Assembly: GCA_035578905.1 (NCBI GenBank)
Contig: JAQJVL010001214.1
Span: forward strand, 1 to 64,000
Source of the DNA: Stictocephala bisonia
Taxonomy: Eukaryota > Arthropoda > Insecta > Hemiptera > Membracidae
Direction: 5' to 3'
Length of the DNA stretch: 64,000 bases
Both the position numbers and the translations under genes were made by a program. The notes under the pieces are model-generated. The model saw nothing but the letters and a program-made list of their open reading frames with translations, was not told where the DNA came from and did not search any database. The stretch's first letter is position 1. Each line of letters begins with the position of its first letter. Of this stretch, positions 32,723-44,501 are shown piece after piece.

Positions 32723-34893
32723 CAGTATTTTCGAGCGAGTATTTACAGAACGATTTCCTGTCAACCCAAGACAACTGTAAAAGGCAGACACCATCCTAAG
32801 CCTATGTTAAGTTTTGGCAGATTCGTAAATATATACATCTAAACTGAACACAATAATTTTGATTTGTAGTTTGTAACTGTAACATTTGATAAATAAAACT
32901 TATTACTTCCTGCCTTACTACATTTTTATGTGGTATTGTTTTGTTTAACCTTTTTCCATTTTACAGAACTAATATTATGTAAGAAATTATATTTTTAATT
33001 GAAACAACGTGGATAATAAAGATTTAATCTGTTCACTCATATCACAGATCAGATTTTCTATACAAGCCAATTATACTGTTTCACAGCCGGCCGATAAGTT
33101 TATCTGGTGGTTCAGTTCAAAGTGTACAGTGAAAACGTAGTGAAGCTTGTGGGCAAAAGTTACATCCAACCAAACTGATGCTAAAATTCAGGCATCATCG
33201 CCAAATGCGGTCATTTGCTTTGAGAAATGCCTCCTCTCAACAAAAAATTGATTGTGTATACGCCAAGAAGAGTGGATCTGTATTCTGTGGGTATTTAATT
33301 TAGTAATAACAAGGTTAAAACTAACCGGAAATAAGCTCTGAATTATATAATCAAATTTCAAAATCTGGATGACAAAGACTGTAGTTCAATCAATTGATAA
33401 TAATAACAGCAGGTTTACTACAAATAAATTTTAAAGTCACTTAGGATGAATTAGTTTTTAAATTATGATCGGTAATGAAATATTTGCAACTTGAAACTAC
33501 TTCGATACATGAGGCTACACTGAACAACAGATGAATAATTAAGTCATAACGAGAAATTCATTAAAACCTGGTGTAATCGAATGAAAACCATAGATGTAGT
33601 CAGCTAATATAATAGATCTACCCGATATTGGCAACGAGATGCAGTCTGAAAATATCAGCTAAGTGCCAACTAGTGATACAGTGAAGATTTTGGGCAGCTA
33701 AACTATAAACTTATGAATAAAGAATGAGACGTTTGATAAGGCTTCTATTCGATAAAAATTATTTTCCGAATCCCTAAATTCGTCGTATTTTGTTTAGAAA
33801 AGGTCTTCCAACAGTTTACATCGACACCAATGTAAACAGGGAACCGTTCAGTGAATTTACGAATCAAAATTATCGTACTTTACCACCTTTTACACTCCAA
33901 CTGTGTTATTGTCTAACCTAGTCAGAAAACTGTTCAACAATTTGACAGGAAAAAATATCGTATGCACAAATATTACACACAGTTTTAGCGATCTAAGGCG
34001 TTTTCAGAATAATAATTAATGGATATATTTATATATCTATTTTTTTATTTGATGGAAAATAAATCAATAATGTTGTGTCACACGCTGCTAAAACGCCATT
34101 ACCATATTTTATATGATATGATACAGTACTTTCTAACGTCATTGGACAATTCCCTGCTCAGATTAAAAAACAAAATAGACCTCAATCGACTTGCAAGAAA
34201 TATACTACAACCGAGATGAACTTTCACCTAGGAAAGGTGGTAAGTTCGATTCTTGGGGTGTAAAGTGACCCCGTTCTCGGGACCCTTTTGATTGAACGGT
34301 ATTATTGAAATGAACGAAAAGATGCATAATTTCCATGGTGCACAGACTATTAGATTTGTATTGGTAACATGTCTTTTTGAGCATCTTGAACCGGATCTCT
34401 CGTCCCCTTTCTTGGGTCATAGAGATACTAACCAGCACTTCTGTTTTATTCACGCTATTTTAGGTTAGGTGACAAGTAGACTCGACAACCGACATGTGTG
34501 ATCGCTACTATTTACAGTGATCGCAACCTTCCCAGCTCTGTTGATCACTTTGAACTGAACTAGTTCAAATCATAATGAACGAACTCGTTCACTACGTCGA
34601 CTAGTTCATTTGATTGTCGTCGTTTACTACCTATTCTTAGGCGTATTGTTCAGTTCATAATTACGCATACCAAACTGATAACGTATGATTAAGGGTAAAA
34701 TAAAACACAAACATTTTTTATTGATAACCTATAAAACTGTTTACTCTGAAAAATAAATTAAGATGTAAATCTGATATTATGTGAAATACAACTACTCGAT
34801 CGAACTTCGAGTAGTTTTAGGAGCTTCGAGCCGAGTTCGAGTAGTAAAATACTCAATCAAGTACTCGAAGTTTCGAGTACTCGCACACCCCTA
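32660..34893. mobile_element. hAT-like element, ends without matching duplication
   Basis: The left end TAGTGGTGTGCGAGTAG (32660) and the right end CGAGTACTCGCACACCCCTA (ending 34893) form inverted termini of the hAT type. Both have subterminal TTCGAG/CGAGTA repeats. The 8 bases outside are CTACTAAG and GTCTGTAT, so no target duplication exists and the two ends may belong to different original copies. No transposase is readable in the 2.2 kb interior. A further right end of the same family is at about 60885-60967. Confidence 0.55.
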
Positions 34894-35314
34894 GTCTGTA
34901 TAGATTCCCACAATTCTGTTATATTAAGCCTTTTCTAAGAAAATTAGACGAACTATTAGAAATGTTATGTAATAAGTTTTACAATGTTGTCTTAGCTGGA
35001 GATTTAAACATAAATAGTTTAGGTGATAATAGAACTGTGAAAAATCTAGATTGTACTTTGTCCTCTCATGGAATGTGTTCCAAGCTGTTAATTTTCCTAC
35101 GAGGGTAACTGCTAACACAGCAACAGCTATCAATTACTTTATAACCCACATAGATATAATAACATCAGTATAATAACCAACTTTATAATAACATCTGTAG
35201 AAGAGGTAGTTACAGAAATGTCTGACCATGATGGATTGCTGTTTAAGTTGCAAATGCTTACTCAAGAAATAAGGAAATAATGTTTTATAAAAAAGAAGTG
35301 AGAATATTCAATGA

Positions 35315-35452
35315 TGAAAATGTGTGATTATGTGATGCTTTTTTGTATATATTACTACTACTCTAGTGTTAGTGAACTTGCCTACTAAGTAGTGGTGTGC
35401 GAGTAGTCATTTTTGAGTTCGAGTCGAGTAGTTGGTATTTTTTTTGAGTATC
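35315..35452 (+). repeat. 138 bp perfect direct repeat (copy inside LINE)
   Basis: An identical copy of 32585-32722 is embedded in LINE endonuclease-linker sequence ('FNDEN' before, 'NVLKIKNYNRKW' after). Because it carries the foldback/hAT junction, it must be a secondary copy, probably a templated insertion during break repair using TGAAAA microhomology. Confidence 0.9.
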
Positions 35453-36105
35453 AACGTGTTAAAATAAAAAATTATAACAGAAAATGGATTACGCATCAAA
35501 GTAAATAAGAACAAGATAATTTAATACAACTGAAAAATAGCGCAAGAAAATTAAATTTCAACACTTTTAGTAAGGATATATTAAACAATAAAATAAAAAA
35601 AACTTAAACAATCAATTACAAGAGCTAAAAGAAATTGTTTTGAGAAAAAAATTTTTTAAATTAACAACATAACTAAAACAGCTTGGAACATTGTCAGTTC
35701 AGAGATAGGAAAACTAAAAAAGACTCCTAATATATCTATATTACAAGATAACATTATGTCATCTGACCCTGATATAGTAAGTAATATATTCAATATTTTT
35801 GTTGTAAATGCTATAGATAGTTTAATTATACCTAAGATTACTAAACCTCAACAACACAATTTATATGACAGAAAAACAAACTTTGAACAACCAAATGAAT
35901 ACACTTAGTTTATATTTAATCAAGTTAGTACCACAGAGATAGATAAAATAATATCATCTTTACCTAATAAATTTTCAACAGGATACGATAATGTTGCTAT
36001 TACTATTGTCAAACAAGCAAAGGAATTTTTCACACTCCCCCTGACACACTTGATAAACTCCTCACTAGTATCAGGGCTTTTCCCAAACAAACTCAAGATA
36101 TTTAT

Positions 36106-36400
36106 TTATTTATTCATAAGACGCTGATCGTCAAGATATGGGCGAATATGGATTTCGAATGAGTATGATGAGTGTAGATGAGCAAATGTATTCATTGTTA
36201 CAAACTAAGACCAACTATTCCTTAGAAAGTGTCATTAATTAATAGCCCAATGACAAATGAACAGCCGGTGATTATCAGCTGATCCTTCTCAAAATGTATT
36301 GACTCTGATTGGAATCGAACTGATAACCTTTACATGAAGCTGGGATTGAACCAACTACGCTACCGACCAATTATTAAAGTATTGATTATTATTATAATAT
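36106..36400 (-). mobile_element. tRNA-derived SINE
   Basis: On the minus strand the head reads GGTCGGTAGCGTAGTTGG (36370-36352), containing an A-box-like TAGCGTAGTTGG. About 30 bases further lies a B-box-like AGTTCGATTCC (36321-36311). Together they form an RNA polymerase III internal promoter. The body continues to about 36106 and ends in a (TAAA)n tail. It interrupts LINE RT coding ('NKLKI' before, 'AKIIPV' after) with a short AGATA repeat at the junctions. Confidence 0.78.
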
Positions 36401-37994
36401 AGATAGCTAAGATTATTCTTGTATTGGAGACCCAAATAGTGTTGAAAGCTATAGACCAGTCTCTCTTTTACTGGTACTCACATTTTCTTAGATATATATG
36501 AGAAAATAGTTTGTCAGCAATTGTTAAATTTTCTAGAAACAAATAATCTCCTTGATCAAAACCATCATGGTTTAAGACCGGAAAAGTCCACCATAACTGC
36601 AAGTATAAGTTATATTCAAAAAAATAATTTACAAAATAGATAAAGAAAAGCCAGTTGGCATTTTTATGGACTTGTCCCAGGCTTTTGATAGTGTGATTCA
36701 CAATGAACTAATTAAAGATTTGTGTGATTTAGGAATTAGGGGGAAATAAAATAAATGGTTTCGATCTTACTTAACCGAACGTCATAAACTTGGGGAATTA
36801 ACTTTTAGACATAAAAATAGTATCAAAGAAATTCTACCAGCACCTAAAAATATTCAATATGGAGTACCACAAGGTTCAATATTGGGTCCTTTACTCTTCC
36901 TTTGTTACATAAGAAATATATTTATTTATTTATTAACAATTTGTTTACAATTGTTTGGCCCCATCAAGTTACAAAAAACTTGTCGGTGGGGTCCATTTCT
37001 TACACTTGAAATATACAGGATTGGAAACTATAACAATTTTAATTACTGTGGCGGTTCAGGGGCAGGCAACTTAGCATAATTTTCTCTTTTCAAGCAACTG
37101 CAGATCTATCCTGCTGCAAATAAATAACTAGCAATAATAAAGCAACATATGAAATAAATAAATTATTAATAACCAATAACAATAAATAATATACTAGTAG
37201 TAAATTAGTAATACAAGGCGAGCAAACATAGTTAACAGTAACAATAAATTAATAAACTATTCCCTACATATATCCTGTGCTTGTCACTCAATCCATGCAT
37301 AGAAAACAGATCTCATCAAGATATATGCATGGAAAAAGAAGTTATATCTCTGTGCCTGTCTCCAGACGTCTTTGGTCCGTCTGTCCACTTCAAGAGAAAG
37401 GTAAACAAGCCCTCCATCAACAACAGCCACATAACCTCAAAACGTCAAAGAGGTTACCTTTTACTCACCCAATCATAGTTTTACTTTTGGTGTGTTTCTT
37501 TATCCTACGAGTCAATATTTATATTAGTTACTTGAATACCGTGTATGTTTAGAGTTACCAACAGTGTACAAGGTATATGATCATTGTCTTTCAAGCTAGT
37601 CCCATGTCTTAGTGTTTGTGATTTGCAGTGCTGTATGGGTTCTATTATATACCTGTTTATTTGTCAAGTAGTTAGCCTTAGTGACTGATGTGTGGAGTAA
37701 GTGTCACAGTGTCTTGTGTTGTAAATTGTGTTTTAACCAGTGTTTGTATGTTCGGTTTACCGTCTTAGTGTTTAGTAATTGTATCTTTTATTAAAGCACT
37801 ATACCTTGACCATTTCTACTAGTGACAAACTAGTAGGCATCAGTGTACTCAATTATTAGTGACAGTGAAGTGACAGTTAAGTAATAGTGCAGTGATAGTG
37901 AAGTAATAGTGAAGTAATAGTAAGAATGTGTTTTGTTGTTTATGTTCACTATCCGTTCTAGTGGATATCGGTTCAGGTAAGTTTATAATTAGTC

Positions 37995-39606
37995 TCACAT
38001 CAACAGAGTAGTCTCAGATAGCCATAGCCTAACTTTTTTCTTATAACAATTCATACTGCTAATTTCTTCAATATTATGTGGTAGCTGATTGAATAAATGG
38101 GGAACAGTATATTTTGGCAATCTTTTACCATACAGTGTACGAGGAGTTGGAGTTACATATTTAATCACTCTCCTTGTGTTAAATGTTCTACTGTACGGTA
38201 TCTTATATTCACTCTCTCCAAAGTATTTAATTAACATATTAAGTATGTAAAGACCTTTAGCTGTTAATAGGCCCATGTAAATAAACTCATTATTCTCATC
38301 TATGCCTTGGTTGGGATCAATATTGCTTTTAAAGAGAGTCTTCAAAACTCTTTTTTTGAAGCATATTTATTGAATTAAGATGACATTCTGCTGCTGTCCC
38401 CCATACCGAAACACCATAACTCATATTTGACTCAATAAGTGCCTTATAAACACTAATTTTAACCTTTTGGTTTACTTTATTTTTTAATCTATACATGACA
38501 GCTACACATGGATTAAGTTTTTTACGTAACGTGGACTCATGATCCTTCCATGTCAATTTATTGTCAACCGTTAGACTCAAATATGTTGTCTTCTTCACCA
38601 TCATTATGTTTTCACAGTTACAGTTTTCTATGTTGTGTAGACATTTGCAATTATGATATGCAATTTTGATGTTGTTATCAAATTTCATGTTTTTTGGACA
38701 GAAATGCATTATGCAGGTTTTTTTACTGTTTATCACCAAACCATTATCATGAGCCCACTTGGTAAAAGTTTTAAAATCATCTTGTAAATGTCTTTCAGCT
38801 ATATTTAAATCTCTGTTCACTGCTAATAACAAAATGTCATCTGCATAGGCCCATATCTGGCAGTTCTTCATTTGACTCAGTATTTCATTTAGATATATGA
38901 TAAATAATGTTGGTCCAAGCTGGCTTCCCTGGGGTACTCCATAATTAATATATTTTTCATCACTGAAATTGTTAAATAACTTTACTACAAATGTTCTATT
39001 ATGTAAGTAACTCTTAAACCAATTTAGATAGGGACCCCTCACACCTATCCTCTCTAACGCTTTACAAATTAGTTTTTGCTCAACGGTGTCAAACGCCTTA
39101 GAGAAGTCAATAAATAGGCCCAATCCATGACTTTTAGAATCCATCACTTCATTTGCAAATTCCTCCAAGACAAGCTGGGTATTGAGCTTTTTTCTAAAAC
39201 CAAACTGCCTGCGATTTAGGATATTATTTTCCATCAGGTAATTATTCAGGACTTCTGATACATATTTTTCAAATATCTTATCAATACTACTAAGAATAGC
39301 CACTGGTCTATAGTTATAAAATTCTTTCTTGCTTTTGCCTTTATGTATTGGTCTAATTACTGCCTTTTTCAAACATTCTGGAAATATACCCTCAGTTATT
39401 GATTTATTTATTAGTCTGGCCAAAGGTTCTGCTGTCATACCCGCAATCAGCTGTAAATCTTTCATTCTAATTTGATCAACACCAGGTGCCTTGTCTTTAT
39501 TCATTTTTTTAATTATATTGAAAATTATCTCCTTGGTAGCTTTCGGTATTTGTAGAAAATATTCAGACATTTTATTTTGACATCTTAAATTATTCTTAGT
39601 GAGCAT
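37995..39606 (-). pseudogene. LINE reverse transcriptase, one frameshift from intact
   Basis: The frame 38329-39606 (425 codons) contains 'MNKDKAPGVDQIRM', 'FPECLKKAVIRPIHKG', 'YNYRPVAILSSIDKIFEK', 'NRRQFGFRKK', 'GLFIDFSKAFDTVEQ', 'INYGVPQGSQLGPTLF', the catalytic 'IWAYADDILLLA', 'GLVINSKKTCIM' and 'SMSYGVSVWGT'-like sequence. A frameshift near 38340 moves the rest into 37995-38345, ending 'LWLSETTLLM'. All three catalytic Asp positions are present. A Cys-rich loop ('NCKCLHNIENCNCEN') in the thumb connection is unusual. Confidence 0.9.
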
Positions 39607-39627
39607 AATGTCATGATTTTGATTGAA

Positions 39628-40413
39628 TCATGTATGTTTTAAACACTCCACCCCTTCAACAAAATACTGAGCAAAGCCATTAGTTATTTGATTTTTACTC
39701 ATAATTTTTCCCATAGCTGTTTCAACTGTCCTGTCAATATTACCTTTTTTCTCTCTACCAAGTAAATTATTCACATTTTGCCATACTTTTTTTTGCATCG
39801 TATTTATTCTTTTCAAACAATTGCCTATATAACTTATTTTTGTTATATCTTATTTCACTGGTAACTTTGTTTCTAAGTCGTTTATACAAGTTTCTGTGTC
39901 CTTGATTTGAGGGGTCCCCTTTCCAAAGATGAAAAATTCTATCCCTTTCCTTAATTAATTGCAAAATTCTATGTGTCATCCATTCTTTTTTCAAAATATT
40001 TGACTTCTGGCTTTGCCCAGTTTCCCCACCACCTTTCTTAGTGATTGTTACTTTACATTTTTCATAATTAAGTCTAAATTTCCTAATTAACTCTTCAAAC
40101 CCTCTTCAACATTGTTTTCTGCCATTAAATCCCAGTTTTCTCGTACAATCTCTCTCTTTAAGCAGCGATTCATTTAATTTTTCTAATTTTTCTACCTCTG
40201 CGTCTCCTTTTCCTCCTTCCTCCATTACAATTCTAGCAATTATAGGATAGTGGTCTGAGATCTTTGTTTTTATAACACCAGAAAAAATATTTTCAATAGG
40301 CCTATCAAACTTGTAATAAATATGATCAATGCATGATTTTACAACAGTATCCAATCTAATTTCTTCTCTGATTATTAACTCTAATTCATTCTCTAATATT
40401 AACTCTATTACCT
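39628..40413 (-). pseudogene. LINE endonuclease C-terminus and linker
   Basis: 'VVKSCIDHIYYKFDRPIEN' and 'TKISDHYPIIARIV' (40230-40350) carry the D-H and S-D-H active-site motifs of the apurinic-like endonuclease. The linker reads 'MKKEWMTHRILQLIKERDR' and 'QKVWQNVNNLLGREKKGN' in two overlapping frames (39628-39994). Truncation at about 40413 removes the N-terminal half. A frameshift lies between 39994 and 40106. Confidence 0.8.
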
Positions 40414-40424
40414 AGTACAGAGGA

Positions 40425-41270
40425 CTCACTTTGCTTATATGCAGATGATGCAAATCTGCTAGTTTCAGAAAATGATAATTCACAAAAATTGCTTAGTCAC
40501 CTTAAAAATTATTTGAGTTCAAAAAATTTTTTATTAAATCTGGCTAAGATAAATTCAATTTTATTTCAGGCAAAGCAATCCAAAACTAATTATAAACCTG
40601 TAATTTCTATTGGCGATCATAACATTTGATTTTTGGCCCAGCTGTGAAACAAATTTGATTTTTGGGCCTAAAAATTGATGAAAATTTGAGCTGGAATATT
40701 CATATTGAAATAATTATAAAAAAGTAGCAAAATTTATGTTTTGAGAACACTGTCAAAATTATGCAATTTAAATATTTTAAAACAAGTTTATTTTTCATTG
40801 GTGCATTGCTATATTTCTTATGGATTTGAAGTTTATGGCTCTATATCTAAAAGTAACATGACACATTTTTAAAATTAAAAAAAGGCCATCCAAATTATGA
40901 TGAATTTAAAATTTAGACATCCTGCAAAAAGTTTTTTTTTTCAAAACTTCAGATCTTAACAGCCTACAGCTTGTATGTTTTACATACATTTTTGTGTGTT
41001 TTTAAACTTGACAGTGAAGGCATTTTAATTCATCCCTATAACACTAGATATAAGATTGGCATGAACGCACACAAACTAGTTAAAAAAAGAAACAACATAC
41101 ATAGGGAGAAAATTCTTGAAAAAGATCCCTGATCACATAAAGAGTTTAACTGAAAGTACTAAGATGAAAAAAGAATTAAAAATATACATGCTAAACAATC
41201 CCATTTACTCGATTGAGGAGTTTTTCACACCTAAAAATATTGTTATTAGATTTGGTTTATTTTTATTATT
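40425..41270 (+). pseudogene. host LINE RT second half, degenerate
   Basis: It resumes with 'SLCLYADDANLLVSEND' (about 40425-40475), the catalytic box of the LINE whose first half ends at 36905, then 'NYLSSKNFLLNLAKINSILF'-like sequence. The thumb is decayed, and 'YNTRYKIGMNAHKLV' lies near 41040-41085. The C-terminus 'AKQSHLLD'/'NPIYSIEEFFTP' is readable in shifted frames. It is inactive. Confidence 0.75.
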
Positions 41271-41340
41271 AGTATAAGATATTATATTTTTATATTTCAT
41301 CACGCTATTCACTTCTGTTTGTATAGTTTCTTCCATGAAT

Positions 41341-42041
41341 GAATAAAGTTGAAGTTACGCTGTATGTTATGCTACGATATTGAGTTAGGGGCGTTGTTAC
41401 TTGGCTTGCCATAACAGAGTTTCCGCTCAAAGTTCATTCCGTTATCAATAATTTAACTGTAACATGCAAGAGTCTTAAATTTTATTCGCAGTTCAGTTAC
41501 AGTTCCGTTTACTTCTCAGCATGTTATATTTACTCTCCATTACCACTTTGCGTTACAGTTATATAAAGTTCGTTGTAACCTTATCGTGCATCATGACTGA
41601 AAGATACAAAAATAACTGGGTATTTCGTGTAACCTGTTAAATCTATAACAGTTTACATTGCTATAACCATGTTATTTATCCTATTCCGTTAAATAACGCC
41701 CATCTCTTGACAACTCAACTTGTCACATCGAAGTACGATGAAAACGAAAACTAGGTTAACCTTAACCAACCAGCAGTTGTTATTGCTAGTTAGTATTGTA
41801 TTGACAGTTCATTATTTTGTTTCTGTTAGTGGAAACAAAACATTGTAGTCAGCGGTGAAAGTGAGGTTAGCTGAAAAGAACATATTATTGTGTTACTACT
41901 GTTTTATGGATTATTAGGTTTAACTTTCAACTGAAGAAAAGCATTACACATTAACGGTTTTGTGAATGTTTGAAACTTGTAAACATTGGTATGCAATGCA
42001 CCATGGAAAATATAATAAAAATAAAATGAAATAGATTTTAG
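41341..42041 (+). other. intron sequence with a possible small inverted-end element
   Basis: 41394-41704 begins TAGGGGCGTT and ends AACGCCCAT, an inverted pair with internal ATTCCGTTA repeats. It could be a small DNA-transposon derivative, but no target duplication was found. The rest shows nothing recognisable. Confidence 0.35.
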
Positions 42042-42390
42042 CCCTTTTAGTGCCGTTACCTTGAACAGCCTCTATGGTGAAAAGTGCCAAGCACTTCTGA
42101 GCAAAAATGTAAGGGTTTACAACAAAAATCATATTAAATTTATTTTTGGTCATAAACCTTTGATATAAGTTTTATTTTGTTTTATGATTATTATTGCCAT
42201 AAATTTTTTTTTTTACACTTTTGATTGTAAATTATTTTAAAATATTGTCTTCCAAGTATTTATAAACTAAAAAAACATGTAAAAAAGATAAAAATAAAAA
42301 TAAAAATTTGACTTTGAGTCCATAAAAGTATATTTCAATATTTTTTTTTATTTTTTCCAGTAATACTGTCTTATAGTGCATCTAAAACTG

Positions 42391-42547
42391 ATTTCGTATT
42401 CAAATAAATGATTAATAAATATGTAAAAATAGATGGTTTTATTCCCAAAAGTAAAACTTGAAAACATAAACATAAACATTAGATAAATACAATCATCTGA
42501 TTATAAGAACACATGCTAATAAATATTAAGTATTCAGAGATATAACA
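42391..42547 (-). repeat. Gypsy 3' LTR
   Basis: 157 bp, beginning TGTTATATCTCTGAATAC on the minus strand and ending GAATACGAAA. It is preceded on the minus strand by the purine-rich tract AAGGAGGGAGGAC (42548-42560). It matches the 5' LTR over essentially its full length. Confidence 0.95.
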
Positions 42548-42560
42548 GTCCTCCCTCCTT
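42548..42560 (-). promoter_or_regulatory. polypurine tract of the Gypsy element
   Basis: AAGGAGGGAGGAC on the minus strand directly precedes the 3' LTR. It is the expected primer site for plus-strand DNA synthesis. Confidence 0.85.
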
Positions 42561-42602
42561 AATTCACTCTGTAGATTTTCAGATACATTAGTCATAACCG
42601 TA

Positions 42603-44501
42603 TCATTTTACCAGTTTCCTTTGTCTCGTTGATCTTCTCAATTCTGTTGATTCAGGCAAAACTGGTGCGGGTAAAATGTCAACATTTCCTTTACATAATG
42701 CATCATCAGTTTCTCCGTTTCCTTCAGATCGTGGTTGAATGACCTTTTCAGTTTCTTCATTTGTAACTCTCAAATGTCCTTGTGGCTTGAGAATATTTTC
42801 ATTATTATGTACATTGACTTCTTGGTGATTAGAAGTTGGCCATCCTAGCAGTTTTGGCTCTCCTCTTGAGTACTGGATACCGTCGTCTTGTTGGGTTGTA
42901 AGTATTTGATCTACGTGACGTCTTTCTTTCTTCCCCTTGTATTCTATCCAGTAGTGTAAGTGCCCGTCTTTTTCAATGATCCGTCCGTATTTCCACCTTT
43001 GAGATTTGTTGTCAAAGTTTCTAAATTGGACCCAATCTCCAACTTTAAACTTCCTTTTAGGATCTTTAGATTCGATGTTCTCGTTAGGTCTTGTGTCTAG
43101 TAGAATGTCAAGTTTTGTTCTGATTCTCCTTCCAAGAAGTAACTCAGATGAACTCAGACCGGTTCCAGTGTGTGGGGTTCTTTGATACTGTATTAGTAGT
43201 CTGCAAAGTTTTAGGTTGATGTCCCCGGGTTCTGATGACATAGCTTTGAGACCTTTCTTGATGACCTGGACATAACGTTCCACCTGGCCGTTGGATGATG
43301 GGTGGTACGGTGCCGTTCTCTTGTGACTGATACCATTCAGTTTGAGAAAAGTCTGAAATTCATGTGATGTGAACACTGTCCCGTTATCAGAGACAACTGT
43401 GCATGGCAATCCAAACCTTGAAAAGATGTTTTGTAATTCCTTTATGGTTCTCTGTGATGTTGCTAAGTTTACTGGTTTCACTTCCAACCATTTTGAATAG
43501 GAGTCAACTACAATGAGGAAGTATAGATTTTTAAAAGGACCTGCGAAATCAACGTGGATACGTTGCCATGGCATTGTAGGGGGCTCCCAAGGGTGAACCG
43601 TCTTCGATGGATTGTTCTGCTTCTCACAACAAGGAAGGCAACTTCGTACACGTTGTTCGATATCACGGTCAATAGTTGACCACCAGCAGTAACTACGTGC
43701 TAGAGCCTTCATTTTAGTCATACCTATGTGAGCCGTATGCAGTTCGTCCAGGATAGTTGTTTGATATTTCTTTGGTATAGCAACTCTCTCCCCCTTAAAA
43801 AGGCAGCCATCTTGAATTGAGTAGATTGCTGCTTCTCCATTTTTAAGCTGTTTGCCTTTCATAATAGAATCAATAATTTCTGATAATTCTGGATCCTCTT
43901 TAGTAGCTATCGCTAGATTTCTTCCTGTAACCGGCATGACTTCCAGCTGTTTGATTTGAAACATGGAGGACTGGTCCATATCATTATCTTCTGGCCGATC
44001 CAGTGGAAAACGTGAAAGGTAATCAGCGTTTGCATGTTGTTTTGTGTTCCTGTAAACTATTGTGTAGTCGAATCCTGACAGATAAATAGCGTACCTAAGC
44101 ATTCGAGAAGCTGATATTGCGGGAAGAGCCTTAGATGGGTTGAAGATTGATGTCAACGGTTGGTGGTCCGTAACTAAGGTAAAGGTTCGACCGAAACAGT
44201 ACATGAAAAATTTATGTAGTCCCCAAAACAAACCAGTTGCTTCCTTTTCAATCTGGCTGTAATTTGCTTCACTTTTGGAAAGTGACCTGGATGCAAAACT
44301 AATTGGTCTTTCAGATCCATCGGGCATTTTGTGTGAGAGCACGGCTCCCAGACCCAGAGGTGATGCATCTGTGCTCAGTAGTAAAGGCAACTTCGGATCG
44401 AAAGGAACTAACACCTGTTCACTGGTAATGTGTCGTTTAATTTTGTCGAAGGTGTTTTCACAATGACTTGTCCATTTGAATTCGGCGTTCTTTTGTAGGA
44501 G
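42603..44501 (-). pseudogene. Gypsy pol: RNase H and integrase
   Basis: This is the same frame as the upstream RT, after a TAA at 44502-44504. RNase H carries 'LLLSTDASPLGLGAVLS', 'QIEKEATGLFWGLHKF' and 'LVTDHQPL'. Integrase follows, with an HHCC zinc region ('HTAHIGMTKMKALARS', 'CLPCCEKQ'), then the catalytic Asp in 'IHVDFAGPF', the second Asp in 'VVSDNGTVF', and the Glu in 'SSNGQVERYV'. It ends with a charged tail and 'ELRRSTRQRKLVK'. All integrase catalytic residues are present. The frame is otherwise open for more than 600 codons. Confidence 0.92.

Larger units (their letters stand above)
34894..36905 (+). pseudogene. LINE endonuclease end and RT first half, degenerate
   Basis: Readable pieces in order: 'KFYNVVLAGDLNIN', 'KNLDCTLSSHGM', 'EMSDHDGLLFKL' (about 35215-35250), 'TKTAWNIVSSEIG' (about 35670-35705), and 'NKFSTGYDNVAITIVKQA' (about 35965-36020). 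After the SINE come 'IYEKIVCQQLLNFLETNNLL', cited by LLNFLETNNLL, then 'FMDLSQAFDSVIHNEL' (about 36664-36710) and 'IQYGVPQGSILGPLLFL' (about 36853-36903). These correspond to RT motifs 1 to 4. Coding is cut at 36905 and resumes at 40425. Confidence 0.8.
36907..40413 (-). mobile_element. 5'-truncated antisense LINE nested in LINE
   Basis: Minus-strand endonuclease end (40106-40413), linker (39628-39994) and RT (37995-39606) are followed by about 1 kb of presumed 3' untranslated region. That region ends in (TAAA)n at about 36907-36918, directly against the host LINE's 'CYIRNI' codons. Host LINE coding resumes at about 40425. RT is one of the best preserved in the window. The tail resembles that of the SINE at 36106. 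Confidence 0.82.
34894..41340 (+). mobile_element. 5'-truncated LINE (CR1/Jockey-like), interrupted three times
   Basis: Plus-strand LINE starts abruptly at the hAT end with endonuclease sequence ('NVVLAGDLNINSLGDN' at about 34985-35030), then the RT (about 35900-36905 and 40425-40620), the thumb, and the C-terminus 'NPIYSIEEFFTP' (about 41198-41233). The AATAAAGTTG-type 3' end is near 41345. It is interrupted by the 138 bp copy at 35315, a SINE at 36106, and an antisense LINE at 36907-40413. Many stops are present. The C-terminal motif matches the LINE at 52.5-58.9 kb. Confidence 0.82.

Noticed and set aside
34225..34290. Possible tRNA-like B box (AGTTCGATTCTTGG)
   Set aside because: No A box at the proper distance and no cloverleaf; a single box match occurs by chance.
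41394..41704. Candidate small transposon with GGGCGTT ends
   Set aside because: Inverted ends are short and no target duplication was found; kept only as a weak note.
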